NCBI GenBank assembly: GCA_038230215.1
Contig: JBBRNR010000001.1
Span: forward strand, 124,001 to 188,000
DNA length: 64,000 bases
Reading direction: 5' to 3'
DNA from: DASVRZ01 sp038230215
GTDB lineage: Bacteria > Verrucomicrobiota > Verrucomicrobiia > Chthoniobacterales > DASVRZ01
Every line of letters starts with the position of its first letter. Position 1 is the first letter of the stretch. Position numbers and translations under genes: made by a program. The notes beneath the pieces are model-generated. The model was not told the DNA's origin, searched no databases, and saw only the letters and a program-made list of their open reading frames with translations. Of the stretch, positions 25,078 to 33,236 are shown piece by piece.

Positions 25078-27321
25078 TTATGGAGTTGAAGCTCCCGCAT
25101 TGGGAACAAACTTGGCGGCACGTTCTTTGCCTTCTGCAATTTCCGATTTTAGCATCTTGGGCAGTAGGGTTTTCATGTTGACCGTGGCTCTTTCTTTAGA
25201 TTCCACATCTTTTTCCTGAGCCATGGCGAGGGCGAGCCACTGGTAGGCTTCCACCCAATCTTGCTCGACACCGTTACCGATGAGGTAGGAGTAACCCAGG
25301 CAGTTTGCAGCAATAGGATTGCCCCGGTTAGAGGCTTCACGAAACCAGCGCGCGGCTTCGACGGGATTGGCGGTCACGTTAGTTCCGCTTACATATTCTA
25401 ATCCGAGATTTATAGCAGCTAGGTCTAAGCCTTGTGAGGCGCCCGCTTTTAGCCATTTGATTCCTTCCTCGGGATTGGACTGGATCCCTTTTCCATTCAG
25501 TAAAGCCTGACTAAAATTGTATTGCCCAAGCGCATATCCCAATTCGGCAGATTTTCTGAACCAACTTGTGGCGACCACATTATCCACTGCCACTCCAACT
25601 CCTTCTGAATAGCAGCAACCGACGAGAAATTGGGCCTCTGGCACTCCCGCTTTGGCTGCAGGCTCCAGCCATCGCAAGGCAGTGGGCACATCATGGGGCA
25701 CGCCTGTCCCCAAGTAGTAATGCTGGCCGAGGTAGTACTCTCCATACTCTTCGCCGCGCTCCGCTGCTTTCTGGAAATATTCGATCGCTTTAGGTAGGTC
25801 TTTCTCCACGCCTTCCCCGTATTCATAGGCTCGCCCCAGATAGGTCAGACTAGTGGCCTCCCCAAGATCGACAGCTTTGCGCAGACAGGAAATACCGGCC
25901 TCGGTGTCTTTCTCTACACCTACCCCATCTAGAAGCGCCTTGCCTTTTTCGCTTATCGCCGCAGGATACCCTATCTCCGCACCCTTTAAGAAATGAGAGT
26001 ACGCTTGTGCAAAATCTGCTTTGCCAGCCAGTCCACATTTGTAAAGTATCCCGAGTTGGTAGCTGCTGGAGCTGGAACCACGGTCGATGCCGAGACGGTA
26101 AGTTTCCGCCGCCTTGGGGATGTTTTTGCTCGTGCCAATGCCACGTTCGTAGGCGATGCCCAAAACGGTGCAGGCATCTGCAAATCCGGCAGACGCAGCC
26201 TTGGATGCTATTTCGAAACCCAAGGCGGGCTGCAGATGAGCTCCGGAATAACCAAATAGAAATCCGCTGGCCACATCTGCTACGCTTTGAATGCCGCCGC
26301 GAAGAAAAGCCAGTTTGAGAAGATGCCAGGCTCTGGCCTGTTGTTTTTCATCTTGGGAGCCTTGTTGCAACCGTGCTGAGAGAGAAAACATAGCACTACG
26401 ATCTCCGCGTGCCGCTGCCATCTCCCAAAGTCTCCAGGCCTCAACCGCGTCGCGCTGCAACCAGTCGCCTTTCCAAAGGGCATCCGCCAGGCATTCCATG
26501 GCAGTTGGATCACCCGCCGCGACCGCTGTCGCGAGTAATTTGGAATAGCTTTCGCTATTATATTTCCGAACTCCATTATCGCTTTGATAGAAGAACAAAT
26601 TTGTATTGGCCGATATGCTTCCCGCTTTCGCCGCTTGCTCATACCAGCCGATGGCCTTGTCGAGGCTACGTTGGGAGGGATCTCCTTCCGAATAGAGGAG
26701 ACCAATCTCGGTGGCGGCTTCGCTACAGCCCAGTTCCCAAGCCCGGTTGAAACAAGTCCGAGCCTTACTTTCAGATTGCCTCCCGTTGCTATACCAAGCT
26801 AGCAATTCACCGGTGATGACGCAGGCTAAAGGATCATCAGTTTGGCTCGATAACGTCTCAATGGCTACCTCCACGTATTTTTCGCGGTCTTTGGGGCGAT
26901 AAGCGGGCACCAGTTTTAACTCTTCTGCGAATTCGTTAAGAAAATCATCTGACCATGTCATATCAAGACGACCCTGCGACATCACTTCTGCCATCGCTCC
27001 ACATGCCAAAGGGTCGGACTTGGCGACCAATGGCTGCAGAAGTTTTATTGCCCGTGGGATATCCTGCTCCACACCTCTCCCCATGCCGAGGCATAACGAC
27101 TGGATGATTTTTGCGCTATTTTCCCCTGCGGCGGAGCCTGCGGTGGCGTGGGTGAAGGCAAGATTATAATTTTGCCCGCCACCGATACCATAATAAGCCA
27201 TTGTGGCTAACTTACCTTCGGAAACGGAAGGGGCCGCTTTTGAAAGAGTGAATGAAAACAGGCAGAAGCAAAACAGGAGGAAAGGGCGGCTGCAAAAAAT
27301 GGTGGGCGCCCTCTTCGTCAT
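25078..27321 (-). CDS. Exported Sel1-like repeat protein
   Basis: Secreted or periplasmic scaffold of about 747 aa. The start at 27321 gives a signal peptide (MTKRAPTIFCSRPFLLFCFC...LSKA). The rest is a solenoid of about fifteen Sel1-type repeats of ~36 residues, for example LGRAYEYGEGVEKDLPKAIE, FQKAAERGEEYGEYYLGQHY and LVGCCYSEGVGVAVDNVVAT. Sel1 repeats mediate protein-protein contacts. No catalytic domain is visible. The long frame upstream is a shadow of ftsY. It follows ftsY on the same strand after about 202 bp, so it is probably separately transcribed. Confidence 0.87.
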   Translation of the reverse strand: MTKRAPTIFCSRPFLLFCFCLFSFTLSKAAPSVSEGKLATMAYYGIGGGQNYNLAFTHATAGSAAGENSAKIIQSLCLGMGRGVEQDIPRAIKLLQPLVAKSDPLACGAMAEVMSQGRLDMTWSDDFLNEFAEELKLVPAYRPKDREKYVEVAIETLSSQTDDPLACVITGELLAWYSNGRQSESKARTCFNRAWELGCSEAATEIGLLYSEGDPSQRSLDKAIGWYEQAAKAGSISANTNLFFYQSDNGVRKYNSESYSKLLATAVAAGDPTAMECLADALWKGDWLQRDAVEAWRLWEMAAARGDRSAMFSLSARLQQGSQDEKQQARAWHLLKLAFLRGGIQSVADVASGFLFGYSGAHLQPALGFEIASKAASAGFADACTVLGIAYERGIGTSKNIPKAAETYRLGIDRGSSSSSYQLGILYKCGLAGKADFAQAYSHFLKGAEIGYPAAISEKGKALLDGVGVEKDTEAGISCLRKAVDLGEATSLTYLGRAYEYGEGVEKDLPKAIEYFQKAAERGEEYGEYYLGQHYYLGTGVPHDVPTALRWLEPAAKAGVPEAQFLVGCCYSEGVGVAVDNVVATSWFRKSAELGYALGQYNFSQALLNGKGIQSNPEEGIKWLKAGASQGLDLAAINLGLEYVSGTNVTANPVEAARWFREASNRGNPIAANCLGYSYLIGNGVEQDWVEAYQWLALAMAQEKDVESKERATVNMKTLLPKMLKSEIAEGKERAAKFVPNAGASTP

Positions 27322-27523
27322 CGAAGTCTTAGCTGTAGGGTTTGCATAGTCATAATTTGCTGGGAATTGACCTAAATTATCAACCGCAATCAAGTTGCAT
27401 ATAGGCGCTGGGTGATGCTTGGCCGGAATTGCTATAAATAGGACGACCCTTTCGGCCTGTTCCGTTCTTATTGATATCAAGTCTTTAGCATTCCCCTTCT
27501 TGTCCACCAAATCGGTATAGCCT

Positions 27524-28369
27524 TTAGAGAATTTTTTCCACGAACTCGCGGGCGTCGAATGCGGCGAGGTCTTCCAGTTTTTCGCCGGTGCCGATGAATT
27601 TGGCGGGGATGCCGAGTTCGTTTTGGATGGCCACCAGGACGCCGCCTTTGCCGCTGCCGTCGAGTTTGGTAACAATGACGCCGGTGAGGCCGAGGATTTG
27701 GTTGAACTCCTTCGCCTGTTGCAACGCGTTGCTGCCGGTGGTGGCATCGACCACGAGCCAGCATTCGTGCGGCGCGTCGGGGTCGAGCCGGGCCAGGATG
27801 CGTTTCACCTTGTCGAGTTCCTGCATCAGGTTGTGCTTGGTGTGAAGGCGGCCTGCGGTGTCGCAGATGACGAACTCGATGTTCCGGCTTTTCGCCGCCT
27901 GCCACGCATCGTGACAGAGCGCAGCTGGGTCGGCGTTGTATTGGCCCTGGATCATTTCCACGCCGATGCGTTCCGCCCAGATGCCGAGCTGCTCAATGGC
28001 AGCGGCGCGAAACGTATCTGCCGCAACGAGCAAGACGCTGTGGCGCCGGGCCTTTAGAAAATGGGCAAGCTTGGCTGTGCTGGTGGTTTTGCCCGTGCCA
28101 TTGACGCCGGCGATCAAAATTACTTTCGGCTTATTTGGAAACGGCCGCAGCGGCTGGGTGTAATACGGGAGGATTTTTTCGATTTGCTCACGGGTGACTT
28201 CGGCAATGTCGTTGGCGGTAACTTTCTCGCGCGTCTGCAGTTCGGCGACGATTTTCAGGGTCAGCGGCACGCCGAGGTCGGCGCGAATGAGCGTTTCCTC
28301 GAGTTCATCCCAATCGACTGGTTTGCCGGTGAATTTCTGGACAAGATTTTTGAAGAAACCAAAGGCCAT
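27524..28369 (-). CDS. ftsY: Signal recognition particle receptor FtsY
   Basis: SRP receptor GTPase that docks ribosome-SRP complexes at the inner membrane. 281 aa, the short form without the acidic A domain of E. coli FtsY. The N-domain four-helix bundle (WDELEETLIRADLGVPLT) precedes the G domain: P-loop GVNGTGKT at 88-95, DTFRAAA, DTAGRLHTK and TKLDGSGKGG. Follows nusB by 59 bp on the same strand. Confidence 0.96.
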   Translation of the reverse strand: MAFGFFKNLVQKFTGKPVDWDELEETLIRADLGVPLTLKIVAELQTREKVTANDIAEVTREQIEKILPYYTQPLRPFPNKPKVILIAGVNGTGKTTSTAKLAHFLKARRHSVLLVAADTFRAAAIEQLGIWAERIGVEMIQGQYNADPAALCHDAWQAAKSRNIEFVICDTAGRLHTKHNLMQELDKVKRILARLDPDAPHECWLVVDATTGSNALQQAKEFNQILGLTGVIVTKLDGSGKGGVLVAIQNELGIPAKFIGTGEKLEDLAAFDAREFVEKIL

Positions 28370-28428
28370 TCGAGTTTGATCCTATTCTTAGAAAGAGAGA
28401 TTTGGTGATCTATCTCGTCGGATTCGGT

Positions 28429-28854
28429 TCAGTTCACCGTGCGCAGGGGCCGCGCCACGTCTTGTTTCGCCCGGTCGAGAATGCCGTTGATGAAGCGGCT
28501 CGACTCGTCGGCTCCAAATTTTTTCGCGATCTCGATGGCTTCGTTGATGGCGACGACGGGCGGCACATCAGCTGCGAAATTCATCTCGTAAATGGCCAGT
28601 CGCAGGATGTTGCGATCCACCGCCAGCATGCGGCTGAGCTGGTAATTTTCCGCGTAACGCGCGATGCGGCGGTCGATTTCCTCGGCGTGCTCATGGACGC
28701 CGGCGATGAGTTGGGTGGCAAACTCCCGGACGTTCGGCTTGGCCGGGCGGAGCTCCCAAAAGTCCTCTGGAGTTCCAGCGTTTTCACCTGAGTTCAGGTC
28801 GTGATGATAAAGATATTGGACGGCGGCTTCGCGTCCATCGCGGCGTTTTCCCAT
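28429..28854 (-). CDS. nusB: Transcription antitermination factor NusB
   Basis: RNA-binding factor of the rRNA antitermination complex, 141 aa, all helical. MGKRRDGREAAVQYLYHHDL opens the Arg-rich region, and the C-terminal NEAIEIAKKFGADESSRFIN and GILDRA segment is the classical NusB signature. Lies 38 bp after ribH. The ribH-nusB pairing is widely conserved in bacteria. Confidence 0.95.
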   Translation of the reverse strand: MGKRRDGREAAVQYLYHHDLNSGENAGTPEDFWELRPAKPNVREFATQLIAGVHEHAEEIDRRIARYAENYQLSRMLAVDRNILRLAIYEMNFAADVPPVVAINEAIEIAKKFGADESSRFINGILDRAKQDVARPLRTVN

Positions 28855-28892
28855 AAAAGATTGTGCGTTTTTGCCAGAGGCTTGCGGGGGGA

Positions 28893-29378
28893 CTAAGCGG
28901 CGTTTTTTTCCTTAAGATCGGCCATGACGCTCGCGATGTGAATAGCGGAACGAGCGGCCTCGGTGCCCCGGTTAATGTCTTCCTCGAGACAGCGCCGGGC
29001 GGCCTGCTCCTCATTTTTCACCGAGAGAACCTCATGAATCACCGGAATGCGCGCACTGAGTGAGATCTGCATCAGAGCGTCCGTGACGGTCGCCGCGATG
29101 TGGCCAGCGTGCCCGGTTTCCCCCTCGATGATGACCCCCAGCGCGATGATCACGTCCACTCCGCCGCGGCGGGCCAGCTCCTGCACGAGGAACGGGATTT
29201 CAAACGCGCCAGGCACCTGATGCAAGGCGATGCCGGCGTTCGGAATGTTTGCGTAAAGTTCCTTCGAAGTGTGATCCACCAGTCCCTGGACGTATTTCGG
29301 GTTGTACTGGCTGGCCACGATGGCAAAATTACGTTTGGCGGTCAGATTGCGGGGACGTGTGGGAAGGGCGTTGGACAT
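28893..29378 (-). CDS. ribH: 6,7-dimethyl-8-ribityllumazine synthase
   Basis: Penultimate enzyme of riboflavin synthesis, condensing the ribityl-pyrimidine with dihydroxybutanone phosphate. 161 aa. Motifs are FAIVASQYNPKYVQGLVD, the substrate segment VPGAFEIPFLVQELA, ALGVIIEGETGHAGHIAATV and IPVIHEVLS, with the catalytic His in TGHAGHI. It normally forms a 60-mer or pentamer. Lies 41 bp after ribBA in the riboflavin group. Confidence 0.95.
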   Translation of the reverse strand: MSNALPTRPRNLTAKRNFAIVASQYNPKYVQGLVDHTSKELYANIPNAGIALHQVPGAFEIPFLVQELARRGGVDVIIALGVIIEGETGHAGHIAATVTDALMQISLSARIPVIHEVLSVKNEEQAARRCLEEDINRGTEAARSAIHIASVMADLKEKNAA

Positions 29379-29419
29379 GACGGAGAATCAGTATCGGAAG
29401 AAAAGCAGGCGACTCGCAA

Positions 29420-30619
29420 CTAAAGAAGATGGCCCATCTTGAACTTTTTCGTGGCGAGATATTTTTCGTTGTGCGGATTGGGCGCTGACTTGATCGGGAG
29501 TTGCTCGACGATTTCCATGCCGTAACCCTCGAGGCCGACGACTTTTTTAGGGTTGTTGGTCAGCAAACGAATCCTGCAAACGCCGAGGTCGGCGAGAATC
29601 TGCGCGCCCAAACCGTAGTCGCGCAAGTCCATGGAAAAGCCGAGTTTTTCATTGGCCTCGACGGTGTCGAGACCTTCCTCCTGAAGCTTGTAGGCGTTGA
29701 TTTTTCCAGCGAGCCCGATGCCGCGGCCCTCCTGGCGCATGTAAACGAGGACGCCGTTTCCCTCGGCCTCAATCTGACTCAAAGCCGCTTGGAGCTGCGG
29801 TCCACAATCGCAGCGGCGCGAGCCAAAAACATCGCCGGTGAGACATTCGCTGTGGACTCGAACCAGAGTGGGCTTCTCCGTTTGGAGGGGACCTTTGACC
29901 AGCGCGAGGTGGTTCGCCCCGTCGATTTGCGAGCGGTAGAGATACAACTGGAAGTCGCCGTAATCGGTCGGCATCTGTACGACTTGCTCGCGAACAATCA
30001 GCTTTTCGCGGCAACGCCGCCAGGCGATCAAATCCTCGATGCTGCACATTTTCAGCCCGTGCTTTTCCTTGAACTTCAGCAACTCCGGCAGCCGCGCCAT
30101 CGAGCCGTCGTCGTTCAGAATCTCACAAATCATCCCCGCTGGCTGCAAACCAGCCAATCGCGCCAAATCGACCGCCGCCTCGGTGTGACCCGCCCTGCGA
30201 AGGACGCCGCCCGCTCGCGCTTGCAACGGAAAAATGTGGCCCGGTTGCACAAAGCTCTCCGCTGTCGCCGCCGGATCGACCAGCAGCCGCACCGTCGCCG
30301 CACGATCCTGCGCGCTGATGCCGGTCGTGATGCCCTGCGCCGCGTCGATGGAAACAGTAAAATCGGTGCGAAACATCTCGCGGTTGTGCGCCACCATGCG
30401 CTGAAGACCCAGCGCTGCGGCGCGTTCCTCGGTGATCGGATTACAGATCAATCCGCGCGCGTGCATTGCCATGAAATTCACATCCGCGGCCGTCACTTTC
30501 TCCGCCGCCATCAGCAAGTCGCCCTCGTTTTCGCGGTCGGCGTCGTCCGTCACCACGATCATTTTTCCGGCAGCGATGTCGGCGATGACGGAATCTATGC
30601 TGTCGAAAGGACTTTCCAT
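29420..30619 (-). CDS. ribBA: Bifunctional DHBP synthase / GTP cyclohydrolase II
   Basis: Makes both riboflavin precursors. 399 aa. The N-terminal RibB domain (about 1-200) has DDADRENEGDL and RAGHTEAAVDLARLAG. The C-terminal RibA domain (about 205-399) has the zinc Cys set in CLTGDVFGSRRCDCG and MRQEGRGIGL. Both active sites look intact. Only 12 bp separate its start from the stop of the upstream exported gene, leaving no room for an FMN riboswitch. Confidence 0.95.
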   Translation of the reverse strand: MESPFDSIDSVIADIAAGKMIVVTDDADRENEGDLLMAAEKVTAADVNFMAMHARGLICNPITEERAAALGLQRMVAHNREMFRTDFTVSIDAAQGITTGISAQDRAATVRLLVDPAATAESFVQPGHIFPLQARAGGVLRRAGHTEAAVDLARLAGLQPAGMICEILNDDGSMARLPELLKFKEKHGLKMCSIEDLIAWRRCREKLIVREQVVQMPTDYGDFQLYLYRSQIDGANHLALVKGPLQTEKPTLVRVHSECLTGDVFGSRRCDCGPQLQAALSQIEAEGNGVLVYMRQEGRGIGLAGKINAYKLQEEGLDTVEANEKLGFSMDLRDYGLGAQILADLGVCRIRLLTNNPKKVVGLEGYGMEIVEQLPIKSAPNPHNEKYLATKKFKMGHLL

Positions 30620-30631
30620 GCGAGTCGCAGT

Positions 30632-31378
30632 CTAATGTGTTTCCCCACGGGCGACAACCGCCTCCTGACGATAAAGATCGCGATTCGACCCTTGAAACTC
30701 GGCCTTCAGTTGCACGTTGAAATGGGAAAGGTCCACCAACTCCCAGGTCAGAAAACGTCCGGTCGCAGCGAAGTCGTGCCCGATGCCAACGACGAAATGA
30801 CAAGCGTCGCGGTTGACCTTGTTGGTGCCCGTGCGCGGCTCGAAATAAAACGTCCGAAACGTGCTCGCGAGGCTGTCTTTCGCAAACAATTTCGGGTCGA
30901 GATAAAACGTGCGGCCATCCGGCAGATCCAGTTGCAAGTCGGGATAGCCCGAGCGCTGGGTTTTGCCGTCGGCGGTCAGCGGGAAGCTACATTTGCAGCC
31001 GGGAATTTTATTAAACTCCTCCTGCATCGCGTCTTCGAAAAAATGCGAGGCCTCATTGATCCGCCCCGCTTTCTTCACCGGGCTGTCGGCGGCGTTCATG
31101 CGAGCGAGAACGATATCCATCGCACTGCCGATCTGCCGCAAAATGGCGGCGTCTTTCTCGCGGTCGACCGGGATAATGCGCTTGCCAGAAGTGGCCGCGA
31201 CGACTTCGGCGAACGGCATGGCGTGCATCGAGTCGTCATTGGTTAGCAACCACGAAACCAGCTCGTGAATTTTTCCAGATTGCGCGCTCTGGGCGGTAGC
31301 GGGGAAAACACTTGCGGCCCAAACGCCGATGCAGCATATCGTAGCCGCATGTTTGAATCTGTCTTTGTAGCGGGTCAT
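30632..31378 (-). CDS. Exported PD-(D/E)xK-like protein of unknown function
   Basis: 248 aa, not recognised as a named family. The N-terminus has a basic stretch then ATICCIGVWAASVFPATAQS, a plausible signal peptide cut near AxA. In the middle, Asp147 in GYPDLQL and Asp161-Pro-Lys163 in FYLDPKLF, with acidic residues near 120, form a PD-(D/E)xK-like pattern of nuclease folds. Two cysteines (CKC, 128-130) precede it. A secreted protein with this motif is unusual. First gene of the unit with ribBA, 12 bp upstream. Its start overlaps the divergent fucose synthase start by 30 bp. Confidence 0.6.
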   Translation of the reverse strand: MTRYKDRFKHAATICCIGVWAASVFPATAQSAQSGKIHELVSWLLTNDDSMHAMPFAEVVAATSGKRIIPVDREKDAAILRQIGSAMDIVLARMNAADSPVKKAGRINEASHFFEDAMQEEFNKIPGCKCSFPLTADGKTQRSGYPDLQLDLPDGRTFYLDPKLFAKDSLASTFRTFYFEPRTGTNKVNRDACHFVVGIGHDFAATGRFLTWELVDLSHFNVQLKAEFQGSNRDLYRQEAVVARGETH

Positions 31379-32290
31379 CGAGGCTTGGTCGGGAGCGCGA
31401 TTGTGCGCGAACTCACCGCGGCTGGCTATCCGAATCTGATTACCAAAACTCGATCCGAGTTAGATTTGACTGACACGCAAGCGGTCCGGAATTTCTATCA
31501 GGAAACGAAGCCGCAAGCCGTCATCATCGCCGCTGCCAAAGTCGGCGGGATTAAAGCTAACAATGATTTTCCCGTTGAGTTTCTCCTGCAAAACTTACAG
31601 ATCCAAAACAACCTCATTTCGGCTGCATACGACTCTGGCGTGGAGCGTTTACTCTTCCTGGGCAGCTCCTGCATTTACCCGAAGTTTGCAGAGCAGCCGA
31701 TCCAGGAATCCTCGCTTCTAACAGGTTCATTAGAACCGACGAACGAAGCCTACGCCATCGCCAAGATCGCGGGCATCAAACTTTGCATGGCCTACCGAAA
31801 ACAATACGGCGCGAACTTCACCAGCGCGATGCCGACTAACATGTATGGCCCGGGCGATAACTTCGATTTGCAATCGTCGCACGTCCTGCCCGCGCTCCTG
31901 CGCAAAGTCCACGAAGCGAAGGAGCGCGGCGACGCGACGGTCGGCATCTGGGGCAGCGGCACGCCGCGTCGGGAGTTTCTCCACAACCACGACCTCGCCC
32001 GCGCCTGCCGTTTTCTACTGGAAAAAACCGATGCGCCTGACCTCATCAATGTCGGCTACGGCGACGACGTGACCATTCGCGAACTCGCCGAAATCATCTG
32101 CGATGTGGTCGGTTTTACAGGCGAGTTAGACTTCGATGTTAGCAAGTCCGACGGCACTCCCCGCAAGCTGATGGATAGCACCCTTTTGCGCGAGCAAGGC
32201 TGGGAACCCACCATCAACCTCCGCGACGGCATCGCCAGCACCTATCACTGGTATCTCAAACAAGGTGCCGGCGACGCGAAGCTGAAGTGA
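31349..32290 (+). CDS. fcl: GDP-L-fucose synthase
   Basis: Epimerase/reductase converting GDP-4-keto-6-deoxymannose to GDP-L-fucose for surface polysaccharides. About 313 aa from the ATG at 31349. NADP motif GHRGLVGSAIVREL, family signature AAKVGGIKANNDFP, catalytic GSSCIYPKFAEQPIQE and the YAIAK site are all present. The partner GDP-mannose 4,6-dehydratase (gmd) is not in the window. Its start overlaps the divergent exported gene by 30 bp. Confidence 0.94.
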   Translation: MFESVFVAGHRGLVGSAIVRELTAAGYPNLITKTRSELDLTDTQAVRNFYQETKPQAVIIAAAKVGGIKANNDFPVEFLLQNLQIQNNLISAAYDSGVERLLFLGSSCIYPKFAEQPIQESSLLTGSLEPTNEAYAIAKIAGIKLCMAYRKQYGANFTSAMPTNMYGPGDNFDLQSSHVLPALLRKVHEAKERGDATVGIWGSGTPRREFLHNHDLARACRFLLEKTDAPDLINVGYGDDVTIRELAEIICDVVGFTGELDFDVSKSDGTPRKLMDSTLLREQGWEPTINLRDGIASTYHWYLKQGAGDAKLK

Positions 32291-32333
32291 AAAGGCGCGT
32301 TGTCTCCCCGCGCAATCAAAGTTAAACTCCGGC

Positions 32334-32660
32334 GTGGAATTCAGCAACGTCGCCTCCTACCAGCGCTTCCTGGCCATCGCCGCGAAGATCGAGCGCGACC
32401 CGGCTTTGTTGGAAATTCCCCTGGCCAACATGGATCGCTGGATCGCAAATGGGATTGACGGCCAGCATCGCCTGGAGCAATGGCGGCAGCTCATTCTTGC
32501 CGCCCAATCGACTGCTAGTGGTATGGAGATTTTGCTCGCCGTCCTGCACGACGATGGCGAGGAAGCGCGGCATCTGAAGTCGTATTCGCCGTTTGCCGGC
32601 GTGCTTACCTCCAAAGAACGCCAAGCCCTCATCCTTGAAACATGCAGTTTCCATCACTGA
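32334..32660 (+). CDS. Small protein upstream of a nucleotidyltransferase
   Basis: 108 aa from a GTG start, predicted mostly helical, no signal peptide or known domain. Contains FLAIAAKIERDPALLEIPLA and NMDRWIANGIDGQHRLEQW. Its end overlaps the next gene by 19 bp, so the two are translated together. By position it could be the antitoxin-like or regulatory partner of the nucleotidyltransferase, but that is inference from layout only. Confidence 0.6.
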   Translation: MEFSNVASYQRFLAIAAKIERDPALLEIPLANMDRWIANGIDGQHRLEQWRQLILAAQSTASGMEILLAVLHDDGEEARHLKSYSPFAGVLTSKERQALILETCSFHH

Positions 32661-33166
32661 TTCACCTGGCCCGCATTGTTCAAGCCTACGCGCGGGGACA
32701 GGAAGTGGTCGTGCTCGGCTCCTCATCACTGCTTGGGACTTTTCCAAATCTGGGTGACGAAGGAAACTTGTTGGAGCCTTCGCTAGATGCGGATTTTTTG
32801 TTGTTCGGGTGCGATGAAGAATTTGCTGCTGTCCTCGATGAATCTGTTGGAGCGGAAAGTTTGTTTCAGAAACAAACCGGCTACCATGCCGATATTCTTC
32901 GCCCGGCCATTACCGATCTTCTGCCCAATGGCTGGCGCGAACGTCTCGTGCCGCTCTCCGATTGTCCCGGTATTTCGTGTCTGGAACCGCACGATCTGGC
33001 AGTTGCCAAACTGCAAGCCGGCCGCCCCAAAGACCTCTCTCTCCTGCGGGCCTTGTTCTCGGCAAACATGTTAGACAAACAGATTGTCCGGGAACGTCTC
33101 AATGCCACACGACTTGCAGAAAGCATGGTCGTTCTGACCTTTCAGCGACTCACCGAAACGCTCTGA
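32642..33166 (+). CDS. DUF6036-like nucleotidyltransferase-fold protein
   Basis: 174 aa. VVVLGSSSLLGTFP (Gly-Ser-Ser at 26-28) followed by LDADFLLF (Asp49, Asp51) fits the GS...DxD site of the polymerase-beta-like nucleotidyltransferase fold. PHDLAVAKLQAGRPKDLSLL is a helical motif I associate with DUF6036/AbiEii-like proteins. Overlaps the small upstream gene by 19 bp. Such pairs are often toxin-antitoxin or defence related, but this one could have another role. Confidence 0.65.
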   Translation: MQFPSLIHLARIVQAYARGQEVVVLGSSSLLGTFPNLGDEGNLLEPSLDADFLLFGCDEEFAAVLDESVGAESLFQKQTGYHADILRPAITDLLPNGWRERLVPLSDCPGISCLEPHDLAVAKLQAGRPKDLSLLRALFSANMLDKQIVRERLNATRLAESMVVLTFQRLTETL

Positions 33167-33236
33167 TTCGATTCAAAGTAACACCCAGTCACTTTTTCCA
33201 ACGGACTTCAAGGCCATTCCGGGGTAGATAAGGCCG

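Noticed and set aside
30620..30631. FMN riboswitch before ribBA
   Set aside because: Only 12 bp separate ribBA from the upstream gene, too short for an RFN element.
29501..31246. 581-aa plus-strand open frame over ribBA and the exported gene
   Set aside because: Antisense shadow of the well-supported ribBA; composition is Arg/His/Val-rich without any domain.
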